Assembly (NCBI GenBank): GCA_022836615.1
Contig: MU405460.1
Span: forward strand, 1 to 25,557
Reading direction: 5' to 3'
Length of the DNA: 25,557 nucleotides
Origin: Annulohypoxylon bovei var. microspora
Lineage: Eukaryota; Ascomycota; Sordariomycetes; Xylariales; Hypoxylaceae
Both the position numbers and the translations under genes were made by a program. Each line of letters starts with the position of its first letter. The stretch's first letter is position 1. Shown here one piece after another: positions 1 through 11,900 of this stretch. The notes under the pieces were generated by a model. It saw nothing but the letters and a program-made list of their open reading frames with translations. It made no database searches and was not told the DNA's origin.

Positions 1-3000
1 TTTTATTGGATTTAATCTTATAATTTAAACGCTTAAAAATTAATTAATATTTCTAAGATTAATAATTAATATATCTTTTTTTAAATTTATAATAACCTCC
101 ATAAATTATTTTTTATTTATTTTAAATAAAATAAAATCGTTTACGTATAAAATTATAATAATTTTTAATTTTTTATTAATATACACCGCATCGTTAAATA
201 TTAATAATATATATTTATAATTTTTTAATAATATTTTAACTTTTTATTATTAAGTTGCTTTAACTTACTTAAATCCATATAATAAATTAATTAATTAAAT
301 AATTTTATTTTCGTAATAATTATATTTATTTACTTTATTAATGTATAATTTAAAATACTTTGCAAGTAACGAGAATTATTTTATAAATAAATTTTCGTTT
401 AATGTGTTATTTAAGTATATAATAATAAAATTTATTTAAATTATATACCATTTTTTAATAATTATTAAAATTATTAAAATTCGTTATAAAATAAATTTTA
501 TAATCATGGCTTTCGTTTTATTATAATTAATCCCATATTTTTATATAAATCCTTTTACATAAATATAAATTTTAAATTTATTAAACATATTATTTAAAAA
601 AAATTTCTTTTTTAATACTTATTTAATATTAATAAAATTACTATAAATATTTTCTTATTATATAAATTTAAACGTTTTACATTCAAGGTTTTCTTTAATT
701 TCCTTTATAATTATTTTCGTTTAATTCTTATAATTTTCATTATTTATTATTTCATAAAATAAAAAATCATTATTAATTCTTATATTAAATATATTAAATT
801 TTTTTAATAATATTATAATTTATTCTTAATATTAATTATTAATTAAATTTTTTTTTATAAAATAAATTATTCGTTTCATAAATAATTTTTATTACATAAA
901 ATAATTAATAAATTTATTATTACGGTTAATTTAATTAATGATTTTAAATTCTTCGTTTATTTAATTATATTCTTTTCTTTAATTAATTATAATTATAATT
1001 TTATTATAATTTAAAAATATTTTATTAATATAAATTTTAAGTTAAACTTTATATAATTTACTTCATTTTTTTTAATTTAATTTATTTTTTAATTTATATT
1101 ATTTTCGTTAATAACGTTATAATTTTTATTACAAATATAATTTTTTAAAACAATTTAATAACGTAATTATTTTTATATATAAAAGGAAAAAAACTTAATA
1201 ATATTTCATAAATTTAATATATTTTTTTAATTATTAATATTTTTATAAAATATAATATAAAATGTTTTTAAAAACCGCCCACTTTTAATAAATTATATAA
1301 AATAATTATGTTAATTTTTAAAACCTATGAATATTATTTTAACTTTTTAAGCTTTAAATTTCTTTACATAAATTTATTAATTTTCGTTAATAAAAACCAT
1401 ATAATACATTTTTAATATCTTTAAATTATTATTATTAAATTTATACCTTTTTTTAAATTAAAAACCTTTTTAATAATGCTTTAACATTATTATTTAATCA
1501 TTAATTAATATATTTATTTAATTAAACATATAAATTATTCCTTACATTATTTATAATTAAAAATAAAAAAATATTTTCATTTAAATAATAATAATTTATA
1601 TTACATTTTATATAATTCGAATATATCATTTAAAAACACCGTTTTAATATTAATTTTATAACGTGGAAAAGATTATTTTAATCCCGTTATTTTTGTAAAT
1701 ATCTTTAATTTTATTTACTTTAAATTTTAATTTATTATTAAATTTCATCGTTATGATTTTTTTTAATTAACCATTTTTATTACATAAAAAAGTAATAAAA
1801 ACTTATTAAATTTCTTTAATATAAATCCTTAAAATTATTTATATATTTTTTTTACTTTTATACATTTTAAAACATTAATATCGGTTCATATTTTTAATAA
1901 TAAAAAAGAAATACTTATGCTTTTTTATTAAAATTAATTATAATAATTTAAAGTTACATTACATTATATTTCCAATATATTTACTTCGCTTTTAAGCATT
2001 ATATAATTTAATTTTTTACATTTTTATTTAATTACATATAAAATAAAATAAAACTTTTATTTTAAAAAACTTTAAATTAATTTTAATTATCCATTAAATC
2101 GTTTATATTAATCATTTTATATTAAGGTAATAAAAACATTAATACCATAAAATAAATTTTCTCATTACTTTTTTATTAAACTTAAAATTATCACTTTTAA
2201 TTTTTAATTAAAACATTATCCTTACATTTTATATTTTATTTAAAGTTATTTTTAATACATTATTTTATTAATTCTTTAAAGTTTAAAGCTTTTACACGTT
2301 TAACTTAACTTCATTATATATTTATAATAAAAAGTTTTTTTTTTAAATATTTAAAATAATTATTACGTAATTATTAAGTTCTTAAAATATTATATTATTA
2401 ATTTTACCGTTATAACGGTAAAATAATTTTTTTAAAATAATTTATATAAGGAAAATATTAATATATAACATATAATTAAATGTTATAATTATATATTAAT
2501 TACCTTTTTTAATAAAGTTAAACATAATTTTACTTATTAAATTAACTTTAATAATTTTATCGTTAATAATTATTTTAAAATTATATTTTTTAATATTTAT
2601 AATCGTTATTAAATTAAAATTATCCATGTTATTTATAATATAAATATTTAATTTAATATTAAATAATAAATTATTCTTTTTATTTAAAGTTAATAAATAT
2701 ATTTAAATAATTAAATAAATATTTATAAGTTTTATATTTATGGAAACCATTATATAATCATTATTATTTCATAATAATAATTTTATATAACGCTTTTTTA
2801 TTTCATTTTTATAAGTTTAAATTAATTGTGTTAATTTATAATTATTTACTTTTACATTAAAAATAATAATCATTAATTTAAATATATAATTATTTTTTTT
2901 ATTTAAGTTTATTATATTTAATTATTTTTAATTATTATTATTATTATAATTTTTTTTTAATTTAAAGTAATCTTTCGCTAAATAATTATATTCGTTATAA

Positions 3001-3110
3001 TTAAAATATAAGAAATTTAATTTTTTATTTTATTTAAATTTATGGTTATTTAACCGATTATTTTAACTACCACGGTTATTATAACCTTTGCCGTAACCGC
3101 CATGCCATTT
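1..3110 (-). mobile_element. RIP-degraded Ty1/copia retrotransposon relic (gag knuckle to RT, cut by window edge)
   Basis: No intact ORF remains, but minus-strand translation still shows copia parts in the right order. At 3050-3110 there is a glycine/asparagine-rich stretch (reads WHGGYGKGYNNRG). At 2967-3008 a CCHC zinc knuckle has all four ligands changed to Tyr. At about 1262-1350 the frame reads a pattern like the integrase C-terminal end (GFKN, stop, HNYFI, stop, FIKSGRFLKT); it is in the same frame as the knuckle. At about 430-534 it reads GINYNKTKAMIIKF, close to the RT start pattern GIDYxETFAPVVKF. Gag, INT, then RT is the copia order. TAA stops sit where Trp or Gln is expected, as C-to-T mutation on either strand would cause. 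The RT catalytic part and RNase H lie mostly beyond the left edge. Assignment is by recalled family patterns, not by alignment. Confidence 0.7.
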
Positions 3111-5700
3111 ACTTTAATTATTATTATTAATATTAACGTTAACATTATAATTATTAATATTATAATTTATATTTTTATTAACTTTATCTTAAAACTTATT
3201 AATAAAATCATTAATTATATTATTAATTAACATATTAATTACCTTAATTAACTTTAAAATAAATTTAATTTATTTTATTACTTTATTTTTATAAATAATA
3301 AAAAATATTATCATTTATTATTAATTATTAATAATTATTTTAACATTTTTACATTAACGAATTAATAATTATTATTTAAATATATATGTTAATAAATTTT
3401 TATTATTATATTTTATATTATTTAGTTTTTTTTAAAGTTTTTATTAATAAATTTTTTTAAATATTAAAAACGTTTTTTAAAAAATATTAATTATTTTAAA
3501 TTTATTTTAAATTTTAATAATTAAATTAAAAAATTAACGTTTATAAATTTTTATAATGGCTTTTATTATATGTAATTTATTAAGATTAATAAAAATAAAG
3601 TTATTATTAAATTTAATTTTTTTAAAAATTAATATTAAGGTGTTATAATATATTAATTAATTATTTTTACCTTTTAAATAATTTTCCTTATTAAAGGTAA
3701 AATTAAACTTTTTTTATTTTAATATATAATTTTTATTAAATATTTATTTAACTTTAATTTTTAATAAGTTATTATAATTATTATTTGAATTTAAAAAATC
3801 TAAGGGATTATTAATTAAAAGGAGTTATGGTTTTTTCTTTAAATTTAATGTTTTTTTAAATTCTTTTATTTTTTTTTAATTAATATAATTTAATTTGTTT
3901 TTTAATATTTTAATAATAAAATTAATATAATTTAATTTTAACATTTAAATCATTTAAGTTTAAATTGTTTAAATTTTTATATAATTTTTAATTAATTTTA
4001 ATATTAATATAAAGGTTTATATTAAATTCATTTAAATTATTAAAGTTTATAATTAAATTATTTATTATTCCATTTATTTTTAATTTAATAAATATAATTA
4101 TTATAATTTTTATTTCTTTATTAAAGAGCTTTATATTATTTTAATAACGTTCGTTTATTTATATCGTTTTTTTTTTATCGTTTTACATTTTTAAAATAAC
4201 AATTTCATTATATTTTATATCTTCTTTAAATTTAATTATACCTTAATAATTAAAACTTCGCCACCCTTTATTTAATTTTTATTTATAATTAAAATTATAA
4301 ATCCTTCATTTTAATAAACTTTTTATTAAATACATTAATTTATTCGTTTAATAATAAAAAAAAATATTATTATAAAGGATTTTTTATATAAATAAATTAA
4401 TAATTAATATATATTATTAAAATTATAATTAAATTATTAAAAATAAATTAAATTTATATTTATATAAATAAATTCTAAATATTTTTATATTAACCACTTT
4501 TAATAATAAAAATCTTTTTATTTTTTTATTTAATTATTATGTTTTATTTATAAATTACATATAATAAAACACGTGATAAAGCACGGATAAAACTTTTAAT
4601 TTATTAATAATTAATATAATTTTCGAATTAATATTTATTAAACGGGTTATAAATTATTTTATTTATTTCGTTTATTTCGCGCCCGTTTACTTTATATTAA
4701 TTTATTTTATATTAATTTAAATTCCCGTTTAATTTTACTTCGTTTAATTTACCATTATTTAATTCATTACCATTAATATTAATATTATTAAAACTTTTAT
4801 AATTACCGGCATTTTCGTAATTACCGGTATTTTCGTTATTATTATTAATACCGTTAAATTTTACGGGCTCGTTAATAATAAACATTACGGTAAATTTAAT
4901 CGTTTATACTTTTATATTTTATAATATTAATTAATAAATTATTAATAATAATTTAAATAATTTATTATTTAAATATATAAAATATTTTAATTTTCGTTAT
5001 AAAAACCTTTATAATTTAAAAATAATATTTAATAATAAATATTATATATTTATTAACGTTTACGTTTTTATAAACCGTTTTATGGATTTTATTTAAATTT
5101 AAAGCGAAATAAAAGTAAAAGTAATTTAATAAATGTATTTATAAAATATAACTTTATTATAACTTATAAAAAAATATATAATAAAAAAAAATAAACGATA
5201 TTAATAAAACCTTTTAATGTTATTTATAAGAAATTTATTTATAAATTTAAAAAAAAAAATAATAAAGCTTTTAAAAATTTTAAAAATAAATTATTTATTT
5301 TTTAAAATTTATAAAATGAATAAAAACTTTAACTTTTCATTTAAAAAATTATTTACGATGCGAAAGTTTATAATTTTTTATTAAAAAATTAACTTATATA
5401 TGTTTTTTAAATATTTAATTTTAAAATATAAACTTAATTATATAAATTAACGGAATTAATTATTTTAAATAACTTTATAATTAAAATAAACGATTAAAAA
5501 AATATATTAAAAATTAAAACGATAATTTTATTTTTAATTTTTAACGTTTTTTTTACTTTTATATAATTATATTACGATAAATAAGTTTTTTTTAATATTT
5601 ATTAACGTTATTTATATAATTAATTATAATAAAATTATAAATATTAAGGTTATAACTTTACACGTTTTTATAATACATTATATTAATAAACGTTTTAATT
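3111..5700. other. AT-rich RIP-mutated DNA, content unresolved
   Basis: About 85-90% A+T by eye, with TG and CA very scarce and CG retained. It probably contains the 5' part of the copia relic (rest of gag and LTR) and perhaps the edge of the neighbouring gypsy relic. The only tidy open frame is minus strand 4885-4712: ATG to TAA, 57 codons, hydrophilic, starting MFIINEPVKFNG and carrying a short internal repeat ENTGNY/ENAGNY. It may be the start of a degraded gag, but I do not recognise it. No living gene is supported here. Confidence 0.6.
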
Positions 5701-5835
5701 AAATAATAATAATTATTTTAATAATAATAATTATTTTAATAATTATAATAATTATTTTAATAATTATAATAATAATTATAATAATAATAATAATAATTTT
5801 AATTATAATAATTAATGTTATTATAATAATTAATA
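5701..5835. repeat. AT-only simple repeat, mainly (AAT/ATT)n
   Basis: About 135 bp made almost wholly of AAT, ATT and TAATTATT units, with no G or C until near position 5817. It is a degenerate trinucleotide microsatellite, possibly a RIP product of a short tandem repeat in the gag region of the flanking element. Confidence 0.75.
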
Positions 5836-7163
5836 ACTTTATTAATAACTTTTATAAAATAATTAAAACGGATTATAAGTTATATAAAATTAACCTTAAT
5901 TACGTTTATAAAATTAAAACATTAATTATTATTTATAAATATAATATAATTAATTATAAGGATAATTATAACGTGGATAAAATTAAAGTTAAAAATTAAA
6001 TTAAAATCGAAATTAAAAATAATTTTATTAATTATAAAAAGTATATATAATAAATGAGTAATTATATATCGAATTATAATATTAAAATTTTAATTTTAAT
6101 TCCCATTTTAAAACTTAATTTTATAATGTATAAAAATAATACATTAATTAAAATTATTAATTTATAAAAATTAACTTATAAAATTAAGTTTTTATAACTT
6201 AAGGTTTATTAAATTAATAATTTTAAAATTTTATTTTATTTTATGGTTTTATATTAAAAAATTTTAAACCTTTTAAATTTAATAACGATTAATATAATGT
6301 GGTAAATTTTAATATAATATTTAAATAAATAAATTTACATAAATACCACGTATATATAATGAAATTTATAAATTAAAATAAATTATTTAAATATATATAA
6401 ATAAAATATTATAAAGGTTTTAACGACGAACATTAATCGACGATTAATGTTACACGAAAATTAATTTATAATATAATAATCGAATACATTTTTATAATAT
6501 TAATATTTATATTAAATATAAATTTTAATAATAAAAAATAAATTTATATTATAATTTCGGTAAATTTAATTATAATGGAATTACATTATATAAACGATCG
6601 AATAAACATATTATTTATTATAAATAAAAAAAAGCTTTATTTTAATTTTTAATTATATATAATTATATAAATTTATAATAATTATAATATAATTAAAATT
6701 ATTAATAATTTTTTTAAATATTAATTTAAGTCCCGATATTAAAATAAAATTCATATATAAAATTAAATTATATATTAAATTTTTTTTATAATAAATTTAA
6801 TTATAAAACACGAAAAAAATATATATAATAATATTAAATATATACGAACGCTTATAAATAAAAATTAAATTTTATAACATTATTTTTATAATAAAATTTA
6901 TTATTAAATAATATTAATGTTTATTAAAAACATTATAAAGGAAAAATTAATTATAATTAAATACATAATTTTACATTTTTATTTTAAAGGAATTTAAGAT
7001 TTTAAATTAATTATTACGTTATTTATTTACGAAATAACATTTTTAAATTTTTTTTTAATATATATATTTATAAATATTAATATATTAAACGCGGAATATA
7101 TAAATATTATTATATTATAAAAAATTATTATAATTTAATTATATTAAATAACGATATTTATGT
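5836..7163 (+). mobile_element. RIP-degraded Ty3/gypsy relic, 5' part (possible gag to protease), cut off by an insertion
   Basis: AT-rich RIP-mutated DNA directly left of the inserted LTR-flanked element. In plus-strand frame 2 at about 6974-7108 it reads HFYFKGI, stop, DFKLIITLFIYEI, then ...FINI and ILNAEYINIII. This resembles the late protease to protease-RT linker of fungal gypsy polyproteins (a 'tLFVydI...lLGyPWin.h' type pattern). The RT of a gypsy pol resumes on the same strand after the insertion, so I infer one element split in two. At about 5870-6030 a Lys/Glu/Tyr/Asn-rich frame could be gag. No LTR could be defined at the left end. Confidence is limited because this part is more decayed than the RT. 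Confidence 0.45.
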
Positions 7164-7433
7164 TGTTCTAAAGCAGGGCTCTAGCAACCGAGGACCTGGA
7201 TACAGCGACAACGACAGCTAGGCTGACGATAGCATGGCAAGCATGACGAGTGGTCTCTGATCAGGGGAGAACTGGTATCTATAACGAGTGACCGGCCATC
7301 TATGGGAGCTATGGCTGGCTAAGTGACTATGTATGATGCTAAGTGATAAGATCGTGGGAAAAGGCCACGATGGCTGGCTATATACAGGTGCTGTATCACG
7401 TGACCAGTGGATACGGGGCTCTGCCCCTGATCA
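7164..7433. repeat. Left terminal direct repeat (putative LTR, 270 bp)
   Basis: Starts TGTTCTAAAGC and ends CCCCTGATCA. Its right ~120 bp (from ATGTATGATGCTAAG on) is identical to the right-hand copy, while the left half differs by substitutions and short indels. It holds a 10-bp perfect inverted repeat, TGATCAGGGG at 7258-7267 against CCCCTGATCA at 7424-7433, and the palindromic core TCACGTGA. Confidence 0.8.
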
Positions 7434-8300
7434 TCCCTCCCTTTTTGCTATTGCGAAGGTCTCCGTAGCAATGGCAAAACAAAACAAAACAAAACAACAA
7501 CAAAGCGATAGCTAAACCTGATCACGAAACAACAGGTATAACAAGATACACGTCCAACAAGTACGCCTCCCTGTACTGGGCCTCCCTGTTCCAGGCCTCC
7601 CTTGTACTAAGCCCTAGATCCAAGGTCTAATCTTGACAACAGGTATGTGAGTGTATCGTGTGGATGAGGGATCGATCGTCGTATAAGAATGAAACGGTGT
7701 AAGGAACGTGGGGTAAAGGTCCAAGCAAGCTCGTCTGCTGTATATGGGAACGCCGTGGTGGGCAGGATCGTGGTCTCCTTGTAATAGACTGGTCTTCTAG
7801 TGCCCGAGGGTCTCGTGCCTTGCCATGCCATAGATGACTAAGGACTTGCCGTAGATGACTAATAGACTAATCAGGGTGCCATCGTATCGATGTCCTGAAA
7901 CATATCTGGTATTTGTGTGTTGCGGTGTCTGCCAGCTCGTCGTAGGTCTTAAGCTTTGCGTGGAAAACTTCAAGATATCTCGTACATATCGATGTATCAA
8001 GATCACGCCATGGCCCTCGCCTTCGTAGGTGTATATGTCTCGGGGATCTGCGATGTATGATGGCTGGTAATCGGTCTGGTGGGTCTTCGTATGTGTTGGC
8101 AAGTGGGTATGTATGGCGGTGGGCTAGTGGGGCTCAACAGAAAACTGTGAGGTCGGCGAAATCGATGGAATCGGGGGAAATCGTCGAAAAACAAGGTGAT
8201 CAGGATGGTGGTCTTGTCGTGGTGATCTTGTCGTGGTATTGTAGCATTCGTACAGCAGCAGGGAAAAGTGCGGTGGCATGCCCCTAGTCTTAGGTCTCTT

Positions 8301-8501
8301 TCCCTCCCTCGATAGCTTGAAGGCATCGTCGTGAAAGCTGTCGAAGAAAGAGAAAAACTGGGCAAGAAGAAAGATGACATGCCCTGGTGATCAGGGTGGT
8401 GCGAAGTCTGTGATGGTGTCTCTTTCCTCCCTGTGCTAGGGCTGTATGTAGGCGCTCTCCCTCCCTCGATGGCTTGAAGGCATCGTCGTGAAAGCTGTCG
8501 A
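8301..8501. repeat. Two 44-bp direct repeats inside the nested element
   Basis: The units at 8301-8344 and 8458-8501 start TCCCTCCCTCGAT, continue through GAAGGCATCGTCGTGAAAGC and end GTCGA, with a single A/G difference. They are 157 bp apart. Both are followed by purine-rich AGAAAGAGAAAAA-type sequence and a TGATCAGG motif, so the duplicated block is probably longer and more diverged. Confidence 0.8.
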
Positions 8502-8650
8502 TAGAGCGTGCTTGGGCAAAGAAAAAGAACAGGTCTCGCTGATCAGGCTGGCGAGGTGGTCATGATGCGTGCTGCGTGCGTGCTGCGGTCCTGCGGTCCT
8601 CCTAAAGAGCTGAGGATGCCCGGTATCTAGTCCGCGTGGTGGTCGCCACT

Positions 8651-8911
8651 TGTTCTGGAGCAGGGCTCTAGCAACCGGGGACCTGACTAGAGACAGCTAG
8701 GCTGACGATACTGAGACAAGCATGACGAAGGGTCTCTGATCAGGGGAGAACTGGTATGTATAACGAGTGACTGGCCATCTATGGGAGCTATGGCTGGCTA
8801 TGTGACATGTATGATGCTAAGTGATAAGATCGTGGGAAAAGGCCACGATGGCTGGCTATATACAGGTGCTGTATCACGTGACCAGTGGATACGGGGCTCT
8901 GCCCCTGATCA
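8651..8911. repeat. Right terminal direct repeat (putative LTR, 261 bp)
   Basis: Second copy of the terminal repeat, starting TGTTCTGGAGC and ending CCCCTGATCA, followed at once by ATGT and AT-rich RIP-mutated DNA. It is 9 bp shorter than the left copy because of indels in its first 80 bp. The internal 10-bp inverted repeat is kept. Confidence 0.8.
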
Positions 8912-11900
8912 ATGTTAATTACTTTTAATTAAAAATAATAATATTATATAAAAATTATAATAATAATTATAACCATTATACCCCCACATTATATTTAATA
9001 TATTAATATTATATATTTAATTTTTTTTTAATAAAATATATTTTTTAAACTTTTAATTAATTTAATAATATATTATGTATTTATAATTAATAATTATATA
9101 AATTATATTATTATATATAATAATTTTAATAAACTTATATAATTAAATTTATATATAACTTTTAATTACTTCGTGTTTATAAAAGCGGGAATTAAAAGTA
9201 TATATATTTAAAATAAACGAACTTTAACTTTTATTTTATATAAACCGTTATATAAAAAAAACGATGCGGAAAATTAATTTTTTAATTTTTTATTAAATTT
9301 TATTATTTTAATAATTAATTTTAATAAAAAATATAATAACGGAGTAATTATTTATAACGATTTTTAATAATTAAAAGTTCATAAAAAGTTTATAAAAATT
9401 ATTTTAAAATTTAAAAATGTTTTTTAAAATAAAAAATATATTAATGTTTTTTTTAATAAATTATTATAATTTTTATTTAAATTAAAATAAAAAGATATAA
9501 TTTTAAAAAAGTGCCGCTTATATAATGTTAATATACGCGATAAAAAATTTATTAAAAAAACGATCGAAGGATTATTTCGAAAAAAACGCGTGTATAAAAC
9601 CATAAGATTTATCCCTTTTTTATATCCCGTTTTCGTTATATAAAAAAATATATTAAATAAAAAAAAACTTAAAAGTCGTATAATAATAAACATTAAGAAT
9701 TTTAACCGTATGAATTTAAATGATTAATATTTTATAAAATTTTAAAATGTTATATTAAAGAAATTTAAAAGTAAAAAATTTTAATTTATTTTAAACGTAA
9801 TTATATTTTATTATTAATGATAAAGTTATTTTATTATTAAATGGTTAATAATTATAATTATTATAAACGGATAATATATATTTAATTATTTAATTATAAG
9901 TTATAAAAATAATAATATATATATTTAATAATAAATAAATATATTATTAAAAAATACAAAATATATAAATTATTATTACGACGATGTGGTAATTGTTTTA
10001 AATATTTTGGAAAAATATGTTATTAACGTGCGTTTTATGCTTTTTTTATTATGTGAAAAAAATATTTTTATTAAATTATTTAAATTATTTATGGCTTTTT
10101 TAAAAGCCGTTATTTTTAATTAATTAATGGATAATTTTAAATTATTTATATTAAAAGAATGTTTCGCGGCGATTAAAAAAATAAAATTCCTTATAACTTT
10201 AAAAGATTTAAAAACCTTTATTAATTTAATAAAATATATAAAGATTTATATGCCGAAGTTTACGAAACTCGTAAAACTTTTAAAAAAGAAAAAAATATTA
10301 ATATTATACGTAAATAAACGTAATGGAACGAGCGGAAAATAAATAAAATAAAATGTAAATATTTTATTAAATATATTAATAAAAGCGGAAAAAATATTAT
10401 TTAAAAAATTTAAATTAATATTAATTTAACATATAATATTATATTTTCATAATTTTAAACGATCGTTATATATTAATTTCGATATATCGTAAATTAAAAT
10501 TAAAGTTATAATTTATTATATCGTAAAATTAATTTTATTTAAAATTATATACGACGATAAAATATATATATATTATTTTAATATAATAATAAAATTAATG
10601 GTATTTTTATTATAAACACTTATAATCGTAAAAAAGAAATATTAATTAATGGAAATAAAAGTTTTAAATGTAATATAAATATTTAAAAAAATTAAATTAT
10701 TTATAAATATCGTTAAAATAAAAATTTATTATTTTATGAATTATTAAATAATATTAAATATAACGAAATATGTAAATTTAATTAATTCGATAATTTTAAA
10801 TAATAAAAATTTACAATTTATAAAAGTTATAAAATTTTTAAATAAATTTAAAATTATTTTTATTTATAAGCCCGGGAAATTATATATTATATTAAACGTT
10901 TTATTACGTTTATTAATTAATAATTTTAATTTATTAATCGATGCTTTCAACGGTTTTAAAATATTATTAAATAATTAAAAAAAACATTAAACGCTTTTTA
11001 TACGAAATAATAAAATCGAAAATAATAAATTATAAAATTATATATTTTATAAATATATTTTACCCGTAATTCGATTAATTATTATTAAATTAAATAATAA
11101 TTTAATAACTTTATTATTATTAAAAAAAATAACCTTAATATAAATAAATTTTAAATTTAAAAAAAAATATAAAAAAAATATACCGAAAACTTAAAATAAA
11201 ATATAATTTTTAAAGTTTTAAAAATTAATATAAATTTATAATTAAATAATGCCATTATATTATAATTTTACTTAAATAATAAATTAATTTAAAAGAAATT
11301 AAATATAATAAATTAATTATATATACTTAAAAATTATAATGGAAAAATCTTCGAACTTATCCACGAATATTTTTATTTTAAATATAATAAAATAAAAAAT
11401 TATTTTAATTATTTTATTATAAATAAATTTTTTTTTAAAAATTCATAAAATTATATTTTAAATGTATAATTATTAAATTACATAACTATAAACCTTATAA
11501 ATTAATGTAATTAATTATTAATTTATTTTATTTATTTTATATAATAATTATTAATATTATTTTTAAATTTTTAATATCGAAAAAAAATCATAATATATTT
11601 AAATTTTTAATAAATAAATTTTTTAAATTACTTAACATTGTGTTCGGAAAATACGATTAAACCGTAAAATAATAAGTGAAAGTATTTTATAATAAATAAT
11701 TAAATTATTATTAAAAAATACCGAAAATAATCATTAATAATAAAAACTTTAAATAATTAATATAATTATAATAATTAATTTAAATATAATTAAAATATAA
11801 ATTATTATATACCACCGTTTATTAAACATAAATTAACGATTAAATAAAACGAATTATTTTATAAATTAAATTAATATATAAATATATTTTTTATACATTT

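Larger units (their letters stand above)
7164..8911. mobile_element. TRIM/LARD-like non-autonomous LTR element, not RIP-mutated, nested in gypsy relic
   Basis: A 1,748-bp island of normal base composition in about 88% AT DNA. It is bounded by direct repeats, 7164-7433 (270 bp) and 8651-8911 (261 bp), both starting TGTTCT and ending CCCCTGATCA, so TG...CA termini. The flanks show ATGT at 7160-7163 and again at 8912-8915, as expected for a target-site duplication (4 bp, or 5 bp if the first T of the repeat is counted). The 1,217-bp interior has only short open frames (up to about 125 codons, no recognised domain). I see no tRNA primer-binding site next to the left repeat and no polypurine tract before the right one. 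Direct repeats with TG/CA ends, a TSD and a non-coding core best fit a terminal-repeat retrotransposon in miniature or a small LARD mobilised in trans. A composite of another repeat type is possible. Confidence 0.7.

Noticed and set aside
7607..8380. Short open frames on both strands in the nested element
   Set aside because: Low-complexity Ser/Pro/Thr/His-rich readings, overlapping in several frames, with no domain pattern.
9424..9693. Minus-strand open frame of 89 codons
   Set aside because: It lies opposite the plus-strand RT relic; its Phe/Ile/Leu-rich content is what AT-rich DNA gives by chance.
10127..10342. Open frame of 71 codons in AT-rich DNA as a real gene
   Set aside because: Its translation matches the gypsy RT-RNase H connection and sits in frame with flanking RT and RNase H remnants, so it is part of a dead element.
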